Shown here in pieces: positions 11,513-22,109 of a DNA stretch of 51,089 nt (position 1 is its first letter; each line of letters opens with the position of its first letter). This stretch comes from Butyriboletus loyo (taxonomy: Eukaryota > Basidiomycota > Agaricomycetes > Boletales > Boletaceae): the NCBI GenBank assembly GCA_038093515.1, contig JBBPSI010000179.1:1-51089 (forward strand), given 5' to 3'. A program made the position numbers and the translations under genes. The notes beneath the pieces are model-generated. The model did no database searches. It had not been told where the DNA came from and worked only from the letters and a program-made list of their open reading frames with translations.

Positions 11513-12489
11513 TATTGAAAAAGGACGATGGTTCGCTTGTTCTTGATTCGGGGTCGGGTTTCTTTTTCTATAGATAGCGGAGAGTAACTGAAGAAAAACC
11601 GAAGAAGGGTTTGAGTGGGACCCTGTCTGACCAAATGGCATCGCCTCGAAACCGAGCGGGGATGGCGCTTTACCTAGAATGATAGCACACGCGGCTCTCC
11701 TACCGATTCCGATGTGGGGGGGGATCAAAGACCAGGATGAAACGGCGGATCGAGTAGAGGAGGAGGAGGGGAAGGTTGGACGGTGGACACGGGTGGATCA
11801 TTTTATAGAGTGATCAGAACGAGACAACTGTACATTTTCGTTCATACTTGCACGTGCTGGCCAGTATTGTTTGTTTTTCTATTTTTCTCTTTCTTTCATT
11901 CCGATTATCATCATCAACGTCAATCACCATTCGAATGTTCACCGGCCAAAGCATACATCCGGCTTATCGCCAACGTGAGGCTGTCATCTCGTTTAAAGAG
12001 AGACCTCTCGGCGTGCCTCCTCGAGCCTGCATTCCCCCGACGTTCCCGCAAGTACGTCCATTCTCACCTTCCGAAGAACGGATTGCGAGTTCGTTCGCTT
12101 CCATCAACTGATCGGTTCTCATCCTCCGGTCCGTTCTCTTCGCCTTCAATGATATGTACACGGAATGCAATGGAACCTGGATTCAAGCCCCATCATCGTC
12201 GGTCCCCGGAACCAGAGAGTAGGCCGGTTCAGAATACACTCAGTAGTGCATCGTCGAATCAAAGGCCACATCCGTACGAGGGAAAGAGAAACGTGGGCCC
12301 CACCGCGACGCACAAACGTCACATCCATTAATTTTTTTCCCGCCACCATTCTTTCTGTTGGTTTTGTCCAAGCCACATGGCCACCTCGTGTATACAATAT
12401 CTGCTCCGAAACGAGTCGAAATTGGCTTGTACCCAGACACGTTTTTTTTTCTTGCCCACGTGCTGCCGCCATCAAAGAATCTAATCATA
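11513..12489. other. No confident gene
   Basis: This includes the upstream side of the PPTase-like gene and the 3' side of the reductase relic. Antisense open frames near 12146-12497 and 11783-12331 have no recognised domain. Parts near 12350-12480 may be eroded 3' sequence of the reductase relic. Confidence 0.35.
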
Positions 12490-15400
12490 GATGACACCTT
12501 CCGAAAGCATGCCCACCGATTCCGGATCGACCCATCACAGCGTATCCACAGTCGAGAGTTGCTCGAGCTCCCGCGGAGTTACCTCGGCCATGAAGCTCGT
12601 AAACCCAACTCTTCCTCCACCCCCACTGAGTACCCGTTTCCGCTTTCTGACATCGTCAAATCGTCTTATCCTTGCGTCGTTCTCCGCCAACAAATACACA
12701 AAGTCTGGCAATCTAATGGCAGGTTAAGAAAGTTCCCCAAGTCGTCGTTCATAAGCGAAAATGGAAACAAGTCAGCGCGGTTCAGCGGTCACTGTTCGCA
12801 CCCGTTTTCTTGTCCAAACAAGGAACGACTTCCTGATGGAGAACGTCCGATGCTCGTCTATGATCTGTGTTCTCGTTCAATCGCGCGACCCACTGGCTTA
12901 ATGGGATCAATGGGAGTGGGGACGATGTCACATGCTTCCGATAAACAGCCTCGCATGCGATCGGTCGGGGATGCACCAAGTTCACGGCAATAGGGGGATC
13001 CTCGTCTGCGATTGTAACGTCCAGTATCGCATCGGATACAGGAGCCACGACGTGACCTCTTGTGCATGTGTGTGCCACGTGTTGGTGATTCAGTCAAAAA
13101 ACAAAATTAAAAGAAGGACCTATGCTTGATTGACTTGGCCCGCGGGCTTCAGGAAGCACACCCAAGGTCACGCTCGACGATGGGAACCCAGTCCGTGGTC
13201 GACCACGCACCCCGCGGGGTACCACTTGTGATCTTCTCGATCCTTCGTTCAGCATGCCGGCCTCAACGCGAGCATCTTTCCATGGAGAAAAAGGGTGAGA
13301 GAAACGATGAGAGGCTAGATCTGGTGTCTGCGATCAAAAAAAGCACTCACTGGCACCCGCTCAAACGCATACGTGCTCGCACCATACCCCAGTTCCACGC
13401 AAGTTCAACCAAGTTCCGCGCGTCCCCTCAAAACGACAACACTAGATCGAAATCAAGCCACCATGTCGTTGTGGACGATCACCGTCGCCAAATCGCGTAA
13501 TCGCATCGGAACGATAGGTGCGGTTAAGACAAGTCGGTTCTCGACGTCGATCCAGCTTCTCTGAATCGAGAACCGTGGTGTTGAGCACGCGACCGGACGA
13601 ACGCGGCGCATTGTCTTTGTTGGATCGCACTGGACTTGAAAGGCCGGTTGAACGCATACACGAGGACGCAAGCAGATACGGGCCCGGTAAGCCGGGCGAA
13701 CCAGTCAACAAAACAATGTGCCGATGGTGGATTCTCTATGCATAGTCCCTGGCATATCATCATCAACCTCGTCACCCAAACCAAGAGCGTACTTGGAAAT
13801 TATGTTCTCGATCTTCGTTTTTCGTATCTGGGGAAGGCAAGGGAGAAGCATGAGCACCCCACGCATTCAATCAGATGGCTGGCAAAGTCGGCGAAGCGTG
13901 GTGTTCGCGAAGACGACGTCCTGATCGATCTGAGATGTTTCTTCTCGAATCGTCTCTGCGGGGAAGCGCTCACCGACCCGAGGATGCGGTTCTTGAAGAA
14001 CGTGGATGACGGGTTGCGCATGTGGCGACGTGTGGGGGTACGCGTCGTGGCACCGATCTAGCAACATCTCCTGAAGACTGTCAATGCGAATGAATGGAGA
14101 TAGAACTATCAAATCCTTGCTCGAACACGTCCGCGTCGACGTGAATGGGCTTCATCCGTATTAACCGGCCGTGACATGTACCATCGACTAGTTCTCGACC
14201 TCACGTGAGACCAGGAAGCCGGGAGCGAGATGTCGATCCCAGCCCTGGCGCTCGCTTTCCACCGACGCGTACCTACAACAGGCAGGATACCGTGAACACG
14301 AATTCAGGACAAGACAACTAAGATAGGACTCGATCCGATCACGGTTTCCATCGGCGCCAGCACCGTCTTCTCGCCCGACGAATGAACCAGGGCGTCGTCC
14401 AGTCTGCCAACGCTATAATGCACACACGGCCAAAAGGCGACGAGGGATGAGTCACCAACGTGAGTTGTGTGTTCACTCTAAAACGCACCCGATCCCAAGT
14501 TTTGGGCCCGTTCAGCGTGGCCTCCGGAACGAATACACGATCGCGCAAAACTTGGTCGCGCCATAGACCAGGGAGAGCTTGACGCCTGCAGCCACCATCG
14601 CATCACCCCGTCTTTTCGGCGAGGGGCCCGAAAGAACGCGTTCGTTTCAGGTTATGCGGGGAGAAATAAAATAAAGTGTACGACGCATTCCAACCAGCTT
14701 AGCAGCTGGACGACTTTATTTGACTGCTTTGCGCGTTTGGGCTGGTGTGGAATCGTGATAGGATGTGGGGCGTATACGGACACGCTCTCGAGGGAAGCGA
14801 TGGGATAATACAGTTGTACATATATGCTGAAGAACCAACGGGAGCCACACCCCACCAATTTTGGATATTTGTGGTGAAATCGACACGGTATCGAATGCTG
14901 AAGGGTAGGGTGGGGGGACCACAAGTGAATTGAGATCTTGGACATGTGAACGTGGCGAATACGCATGATGCACCAGTGCACGGAGGTCAGGTAAGTGATC
15001 GGGATGGGGTTTTGGGAACTCTGAGCTCGCCGATGAGTGGAGGTAACACACGATCATATGGTGGGTCGTCAATAAAGAACTTGGGAAGCGATGGAAGACA
15101 CGTTCGCGTGTGCGAGGTGAGCGTTCTCAGGCGAGATCGCTGTCTACTAGATCAGATTGGCTGAGCGTCATGAGAATGCCTGATTGCGTACCGACACGGC
15201 GGTACGCAGACACGCGCCGTAGCGAGAGGAGGCGCGTCGTCTGAAATGCAAATGCATCCGTAGCGTGAGCCATAGTAAGGAGTAGAGTATCGCCTCGTAC
15301 AAGTGCACAGATGCGAAGGAGCGATGCTAAGGAGGGGCGATCCCGAGTCGGGGCCAGATGATTTGGATGGTGGAGAACCAAGGTCCGAGAATGTGAATGT

Positions 15401-15800
15401 TCGACGTTCGACGTTAACGGTCATGTCTGTAGCCTAGTGTCATCGTCATCGGTGCGACTGGGAGCTACTAGATCGATGGCTAACGTCGTGCCAGCATCGA
15501 CATCACCGTCCGAGTCGCTATTTTGTACTAGCTGTTGAATGGGGATAGCAAGCCATCGAGCGCGGTCGAGATGAGATCCAACACGGCTCGATTCGGTCGG
15601 GTGGTAATCGATCAATCTCGAACCACTCCGGGCAAGCTTATGCTTATCCGGTGGTCCCCAAATTGAGACCAAGGAGTCCGAGCGAGTTCCAGAACAACCG
15701 TTCGACGCGCGTCCTCGTCTTGCGCGTTTGGCGTACGCTGCGCTGCGCTGGTACTACGAGGGATCCTATCGAACGCTAGGCATAGACCGTACCGTCAAAC
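12490..15800 (-). pseudogene. NRPS-like adenylate-forming reductase (A-T-R), frameshifted relic
   Basis: Reading the minus strand from about 15800 gives blocks of a basidiomycete adenylate-forming reductase, in the right order but in shifting frames. The start of the A domain is SRLIDYHPTES near 15600, then RTFTFSDLG near 15390. LYYPIASLESVSVYAPHPI lies near 14760-14815. GDAMVAAGVKLSLVYGATK lies near 14555-14612, and VGRLDDALVHSSGEKTVLAP near 14350-14410. The R domain follows: VYAFNRPFKSSAIQQRQ near 13600-13660, ATVIVHN then WWLDFDLVLSSFE-like sequence near 13440-13490, AWSTTDWVPI near 13185-13215, LGVLPEARG near 13140-13165, and DEDPPIAVNLVHPRP near 12965-13010. Single-base frame changes near 14612 and 13466 plus several stops show decay. 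An intact homologue would reduce a carrier-bound acid to an aldehyde or alcohol. Ends are approximate. Confidence 0.8.
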
Positions 15801-16026
15801 CAGTCTTCGAGAGTGAGATTCAAGATGTGACGGGTGCTTTGGACGGGCTGCAGAGTCCTTCAAGAAGTTGACGTTGGCGTGGTCCACAGTCGAGCCACTG
15901 GCTTTCGCTCGGTTTGCGGGTTTGTTCGAGCATCGTAGGGACGATGGGGGAATGGTAATCGTGACGCTCACTTTCGAGTTCCCATCCTTTTACATATTTC
16001 TTGACAGCGATCGCTGGGAATAGTAC

Positions 16027-17554
16027 GAGGGGCAAGAGCAGACAATATTTTTTAGCACTATAATTTGCTGGCTTGGCGCTATAATTTTGTCCTTTGTGTT
16101 AGGATTCTGGAGATGGCGTTAGGATTATACAGATAGCGTTAGGATCACGAGGTTAGTTGTTAGGATTCTGATGGTGTTGGAAATACAAAGTTTGCGTTAG
16201 ATCTAGTCGTGACTTGTGTTAGAATTTTGCAACATGCGTTATCAAGTACAAACTATCTGGTTGGGACTATTCAGCCTAGAGCCAGCCCTTATAGCAGTAC
16301 TGGTACCAGTTCATCTACCAGATCACGAGCCAGAATACTCACAATAATTTCAAAAGATATAGATTTGCACACAAAATACATGGCTGTGATATATGTACAC
16401 TAAGGATTAGCAGTGGGGTCACCCGTACCGAGCGGGCGGTGGGCGCGCACGGAATTTATAATTTAGATTGGGGTACGGGGGCAGTAGGGGTGGAGGCAGA
16501 GGCAGAGGCAGCAGTAGAAAGGGGGACGAACTGGACGAGGAGGAAGCACTGTCGTAGGTGAGCATTGGGGGAGAACCATCGTCGAGGACTGTCGTAGGTG
16601 AGCATTGGGGGAGGGCCATCGTCGAGGACTGATGTGTGTAGGCATAACATGACAGCATGAGGGAGGAAAGCAGGGCTGGGAGGGCTGGTTATAAGTGGGC
16701 GAGAAGACCGAGGCAGGGGTGGCGGGAAATCATCGTAAGTTCAGGGTTCATCTTGACCATCTCGAGCATGTGGAAGAGGGAAATGAAGGGGTGGTAGGAG
16801 GTCTCGATCAACAGGGGCTTGAAAGCGAACGGAGGATCGGGCGGAGGATAGTGCGACCAGCCACTGAATGGTCAATCCCAACTTCCAAGATAACATCCAG
16901 CTGTGACCGACATACAGTTACCAATACCACCGATCTCCTTGGGGGAAAAGACAGCATTCTCATTGGAAGTTATCAAAGCCGCAAACTTGTTCGATGAGAC
17001 TGGGAGGAAGACGGTGCGCGTAGGTCTGGTTGTAGATCAGCTGGGTGTTGACGCAGTCGAGGATATTCTCCAAAGTCGTGGTGCGGCTAAGATAGGAGGA
17101 TGTCGTCGGGGAAGGACTCGATGAAAAAGTTGACACGACTTTCCCGCACTACCAACCCACCAACAATTAATCACGTTCCTGGAAACTTGATATCGATACA
17201 AAATATATTTCTGACCCTCTAGTTCCCTCATTCCTGTCTGAAATCCATGATCCTACTATCCACTCTGTTTTGACACGAGGGAGACAACGCCCTTGTGTGG
17301 TAGCATTACCTTCCGATCCTAACACCACCCTCATACTCCTAACGTGAGCTTCAGATCCCTTCGCTAACATTAACATTCCTAACACAAACTTCAGATTCCT
17401 AATGCGATTTTTGAATTCCTAACGCAAGCTTCACATTCCTAACATAGTTTTACATCCCTAACGCATACCAACAGCTCTTAGCGCCAAGTTAGCAATTTCT
17501 AACGCCAAGCCAGCGATTTCTAGCGCTAAAAAATATTGTCCGCTCCTGCCCCTC
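16027..17554. mobile_element. 1.5-kb element with long repeat-rich terminal inverted repeats
   Basis: The left end begins GAGGGGCAAGAGCAGACAAT. The right end, read on the minus strand, begins GAGGGGCAGGAGCGGACAAT. The match continues through ATTTTTTAGC(A/G)CTA and GCTGGCTTGGCG with few mismatches. Inside each end lie many copies of a GCGTTAGGATT-like motif: direct copies at about 16100-16240, inverted copies (CCTAAC) at about 17310-17520. Flanking ATAGTAC (16020-16026) and ATACTAC (17555-17561) differ at one base and could be a 7-bp target duplication. The interior encodes no transposase that I can recognise. Open frames at 16695-17124 (+) have no known domain and may be captured host sequence. 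I infer a non-autonomous DNA transposon; the superfamily is unresolved. Confidence 0.8.
16548..16627 (+). repeat. Two 40-bp tandem repeats inside the TIR element
   Basis: Two copies of a 40-base unit start ACTGTCGTAGGTGAGCATTG and differ at two positions (GAACC versus GGGCC). They lie in the left half of the element body. Confidence 0.85.
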
Positions 17555-19096
17555 ATACTACATACCCTTGAAGCGGGGACCATTTCCGCCATCTGCACAC
17601 ATCCGAGACACCTATGATCGCTTTCAATACCTCCCCCTTCAAGGACGTTGACCAAGCCCAGCCGGGTCCGTTCCTCACCACAAAGCACTTTTGCGTCAAG
17701 TATCAGGCTATCGCCACTCGATGTATGTCTCGTTTCCACACGACCTCCTCCATTTATGCCTCTTAGGCTCTCTCTTTTTCTTTTTCGGATTGCGATAATC
17801 CCGCGATCTGACCACGGTATCATGTCATCTTTTTTGCGTGTCACCCCAAACGGGGCCTAACATCCCTTTTCGCCAACGACAGCGGTATCAACGTCACATT
17901 CTACCAGGTATGTGGGAGACGCAGGGAGGGAGAGAGGGGGGGAGAGGGGCAAACAGTGTGAAATAAAAGGTAAAATGAACACACACACAGAGGGGGACGC
18001 CATGTGACGTCGATGGACCGCCAAACGCCAGACACAGCGTGTAGTCCTGGGAGATCTGCAGGCCTGATGTGACGATCTGGACGATGCAGGGACGACGGAG
18101 TGGGATGTGGCGATAAATTGAATGTTCACGATGCGGCAACGGCAAGTCCCAATGGTGTTGACGATATGAAATGGGTCGTGTTCATGATCATGTCACTCCC
18201 TCCCTGCACTTCCTCGTGCCCATTTACCCTCCCCCCGATATGACCCTTACAATGGGGTTAGCAATCCTCAGGGCCGAGCAAAATGTAGATCTGAACGTGA
18301 AATCAGTTATCAAAATATAGTTCAAAGCCTAATTTTGACGTTTAACCCACCCAACCTTGACTTGACTTCAAGTTTATGTGGGCTAAACTGTCAACGTTAT
18401 CGACCCTGCTGTGTCTATGGAAACGGCGTTCATATCGTGAGCGTGTTGGGTTTTCCGATTCTGGTGCTGATTATGGGAAACAGGGACTACATGCCTCAAG
18501 CCTCCAACACATGTGAAACCAACGTCAGCGCTGCACAACCCTGACCGTCAGGAGAGGGTGTCGAGAAACCAGCGACGTAACGGAACGCCGCTGCCCTCGG
18601 GCAGTCGACGCGCCGATTTCACGTCTACTTACACGTCAGACGCGGCGCGCGATCATGATCGGGCCCTGCCGAATAATCCTCTCAAGACCCTCGCGAGGCC
18701 GTTCTCATCCCCCCCTCGTCCGCCCAATCATCGCACAGTCGATCCCACCGCGCCAAGAGAGCGTACACAGCCATGGGCCATGACCCACCGCCGTACTCAT
18801 GATCGTGGGCTCCCGTCCCCACACGCGGTGCCCCCCCGCAACGCACAGGATATAGACCGTGCGCAAACAGCCTTCTACGCCCATTCATTCTTTCACTAGC
18901 ACCACGTACGATGAGCCCAGCAAGCATTCACGCCGATGCCATCTCGCACACCGGGCGCTACAACGTATCGACCCCCGCCTCGTCCACGCCGACGATCGAT
19001 GTCTCTTTTGATCGTTCCGGACAGAGCGACTTTTGCATACCGCCGGTCCCATCTGCGCCTCTCTGGCCACACCGTCTCTCTGCGTCGTTCTCAGCA
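17555..19096. other. No confident gene over 1.5 kb
   Basis: There are splice-like signals, for example a donor after TTCTACCAG at 17909, and short open stretches on both strands near 17560-17850. I could not chain them into a model or recognise a domain. The sequence from about 18900 is probably the promoter and 5' UTR of the small gene starting at 19097. An upstream in-frame ATG exists at 18911, but the extension is low-complexity and I do not favour it. Confidence 0.4.
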
Positions 19097-19815
19097 ATGG
19101 CGGACCAGATCGCAGCGGCGTCGCAGGCCCTCGCGCTCGTCCCGCCGACGGCGTTTAGTGGGTCGGATATCGGTGCTGATTTTGTGGCGCTCAAGGGGAG
19201 ACTCGAGGGGATCGAGCGGACGCAGGAGCTGATGATGGCCGAGTTTGAGGCGTTCAAGACGCAGCTTACGACCGCCGGAACGGACCGCAGGATTAACGGG
19301 GATGTGAATGGCAACGCGAACGGGAAGGGGAGTACGGCAGAGGGCGATGGTGAGAGCAACCCTGTGGTGCCCGACCCGGCGGCACAAGCGGCCAAGATCG
19401 AGGAGCTGGAAAAGAAGCTGAACGAACTGAGCGAGACGGTCAGGCTCGAGTAGGTCGCTTCGTCACCATCGTTTGTCGATTCTGATTCGGACGTGTTTTT
19501 TCTTCTTCTTCAAGTCAGCAGCGCTTGCCGGCGCGGTTGCATAATTCGCGGGCGACGATCATGAAGGCGACCTTGAAGACGCCTATGGCAGCGAATGGCA
19601 AGCCCGTGGCTGGATTCCCGTCTTCCCGCGGCGAGTTTGAGCACATCACGAGTGAGTGGAGTCTCAGTGAGAGCGTTCACACGCTGAATTAAACTGCTAC
19701 AGAGGAACGGTACGATGCACTGTTGAAAGCGTACAGTCTGTCTATGAAAGGGGACACGGAGGCCAAACGGGAAGCGCTTCGGACATTCGCAGGGATTCCA
19801 CAGGATGGACAGTAA
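19097..19815 (+). CDS. Small uncharacterised coiled-coil protein with SAP-like C-terminal end
   Basis: There are three exons: 19097-19449, 19515-19651 and 19703-19815, summing to 603 bases (200 aa). Junction choice gives VRLDQQRLPARLHNSR and EHITKERYDALLKAYSL. The start MADQIAAASQ is preferred to an upstream ATG at 18911. The N-terminal half is heptad-rich (residues about 30-60 and 100-117, ending KIEELEKKLNELSETVRLE), with a polar Gly/Asn/Asp linker between. The C-terminal part (GFPSSRGEFEHITKERYDAL, then KGDTEAKREALRTFAGI) looks like the short helix-extended-helix end found in many small uncharacterised Agaricomycete proteins. The function is unknown. A nucleic-acid-binding SAP-like role is only a guess. 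Confidence 0.75.
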
Positions 19816-20408
19816 CCAAAAAAACGGACTTGCCCCCGTCATACCCTGAAACTTTGATCTATGCGCTCGCACACCAACTATAATAAAAAGTGATATTTTG
19901 AGGTGCCTGGTACGAAATCAATGCGATGGGGCCACTAGAGTGTTGTCACAGGCACGGCATGGAAGCTGTGTTGATACTCCGCTTCAAGTACTCTTGACAC
20001 CTGTCCGCTTCACTTGTGGTCGCCGTTGAATAGCATCCTCTGTCACGACATTCCTGGAGATAACTCTGAATACACGGCGGGTTTTCACCCAACACGATCC
20101 AATTTTTAAAATACACCATGTTTTAGATCCATCATTAAAATAGAGCTATTGCTATTGTGAATGGTGCTTGGTGCGAGTGCATTTATTTGGGGTTGCTATG
20201 TGATAATAAAAGCTAGTTTAGCTCGGCTGACGTGATGGGGGGCGGGGCGGGGCGATGCCAGAGAGTCACATCACTAAATATAAAAAAAAGAAAGCCCGTC
20301 ATGTTTCGGATATCCTTGTCGTATTTCTTCCCGTTCCTTCCCAGATCTCTCTTTCCCAACTTATATAGACTCGCATCGTTTCGACGCTCCCTAGCAAGCC
20401 CACGCACG
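19816..20408. other. Intergenic; promoter of the carbonic anhydrase gene
   Basis: There is no gene here. It is AT-rich near 20090-20220. A TATA-like TATATAG lies 41 bases before the carbonic anhydrase start. Confidence 0.5.
20362..20368 (+). promoter_or_regulatory. TATA-like element upstream of carbonic anhydrase
   Basis: TATATAG sits 41 bases upstream of the ATG at 20409. That is close, so transcripts would have a very short leader. It is weak evidence by itself. Confidence 0.35.
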
Positions 20409-21371
20409 ATGGCTCCCCCTCGTGCTTCCCCCGTACACGCCCTTCTCGAGGCCAACGCAAAGTGGGCCGACGCAGTCGACCACGCTCAACCCGGATTCTT
20501 CCGTGAATCAGTCCAGGGTCAATTCCCCAAGGCACGCTCATCTCTTCCACCGTTCGTCCCCGTTCACACCTTCATATTCATCCCGAACAGGTCCTCTGGT
20601 TCGGATGCGCCGACTCGCGCGTCCCAGAATCGGTTCTCACCGGTGCGCGTCCAGGCGATATCTTTGTCCACCGCAACATTGCCAAGTACGCCCCGCCCCT
20701 TTCTCTCTCTGTCTCTGTCTCTGTCTCTCTTTTCCCCCATGTCCCCCTCGTTTCAATGTTCCCACGTCTCCGTGTTCCGTTGTCCATGTCTATTATAAGC
20801 GCAAGCTCACTTGTTTCATCCACCCTCTAAACCCTAGCCAATTTCATCCAAACGACGATAGCGCGCTCGCGGTTCTCTCATACGCCGTCGGCGTCGTCGG
20901 CGTCCAACACGGTACGTCCCACGTTTCCCATCTCCCATCTCCCATCCACCCTTTTCACACACTGACCTGGGTCACGTCACAGTCGTTATCGCCGGACACA
21001 CCCACTGCGGAGGCGCACTGGCATGTTACGCAGCCGTTTCAGACCCCACCGACCCCGTCGGCCTTGCCCTCGGCCCCACCCCGGGTCCAGGTCAAACCGC
21101 CGAAACCCCCCTCGGTCGCTGGCTCACCCCACTCAGATCCCTCGTCGCCTCTCTCGACTTCTCCAACACGACCCACGACGCAGCCATCGACGTTATCGTG
21201 GAGGAGAACGTGAAACGTCAGTTTGAGCATATCTGTGCCGCTGACCCGATCAAGCAGGCGTGGGCGGCAGGTAAACATATCACCGTCCACGCGTGGGTGT
21301 ACGATATCGGGACCGGACGGATCAAGGAATTGGGGATGTCCCCCGGGCCGGATGCCAGTGCTAGACTCTAG
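20409..21371 (+). CDS. Beta-class carbonic anhydrase
   Basis: This enzyme interconverts CO2 and bicarbonate and supplies bicarbonate for carboxylases and CO2 sensing. There are four exons: 20409-20531, 20591-20685, 20838-20911 and 20983-21371, summing to 681 bases (226 aa). The zinc ligands and catalytic dyad are visible: [11 protein letters not shown] (Cys47, Asp49, Arg51) and [11 protein letters not shown] (His103, Cys106). The N-terminus ([12 protein letters not shown]) has the usual helix of the family and no obvious mitochondrial presequence, so I expect it to be cytosolic. The first intron uses a GC donor (CCCAAG|GCACGC), because the only nearby GT would break frame. The C-terminus is [12 protein letters not shown], typical for the class. 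Confidence 0.95.
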
Positions 21372-21643
21372 TAGTGCTTGAGGAGGTAGAAACGGACGAG
21401 TATAGAGGACAGGTACATACGTTGTACGCATGGCATAGACACTGTCCAGGAATTAAACCATAAGTACAGGGAACAAAAACAGACAAGACACGATCCAGTG
21501 ATGGAAGCAAAGAAGGAGAACAAAAGTATGCGATGCATGAAGAGGGAGAAGGAAGAAAGGAATAACATAGAAACAGATGAAAGATCCTATGATACCGCCC
21601 CGCGTACCTCAGGCTCACAGCGTCCCATCAAAACCGCATCCTC

Positions 21644-22076
21644 TCAGCACACGACACAGCACTTCCAACCCCCGCCCGTCTCTCCGTTTCGTGTCCCCCC
21701 ACTCTGGTTGTCCCTGTCCCGATACCGATACCCACCCGAAGTCCCAGACGGTACCCCCTCCCGCATCAACATGCTCGCCCGCGTCGCCGCCTCAAACACG
21801 TCGTCCACCCCCTGAATTTTGAGCGCCGAACACTCCTTGTAAGCCCGCGCCCCGATTTCCGCTGCCACACGCTCCGCCTGCGCGCGCGATACATAGTTGC
21901 CGATCTCCGGCGAACCGGGCGGCGGTCGCAGGTCGGCTTTACATCCCACGAGCAAGATAGGGATCGTCGGACCGCATATGCTCCGCACTTCTTCGATCCA
22001 CTGGGGTGAAAGGGAAGAGGAAGGTAGGCGAACGTGAGCGTGAGAGGAAGAGGAAAAACGAGCGTGAGAGGGAGAT

Positions 22077-22109
<33 letters not shown>

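Noticed and set aside
16100..17520. TTAGGAT repeats as internal telomere sequence
   Set aside because: The fungal telomere unit is TTAGGG. Here the motif is GCGTTAGGATT with variable spacing and inverted orientation at the two ends, which fits subterminal transposon repeats.
15820..17850. A minus-strand gene with the TIR element inserted in one of its introns
   Set aside because: A donor-like GTATGT lies next to the right end and an acceptor-like TTCCCAG next to the left end, but the flanking open frames match no family and do not form a convincing protein when joined.
20422..21213. 264-codon open frame on plus over the carbonic anhydrase gene
   Set aside because: It is a shadow in another frame that runs through introns; the spliced carbonic anhydrase with all its active-site residues explains the region.
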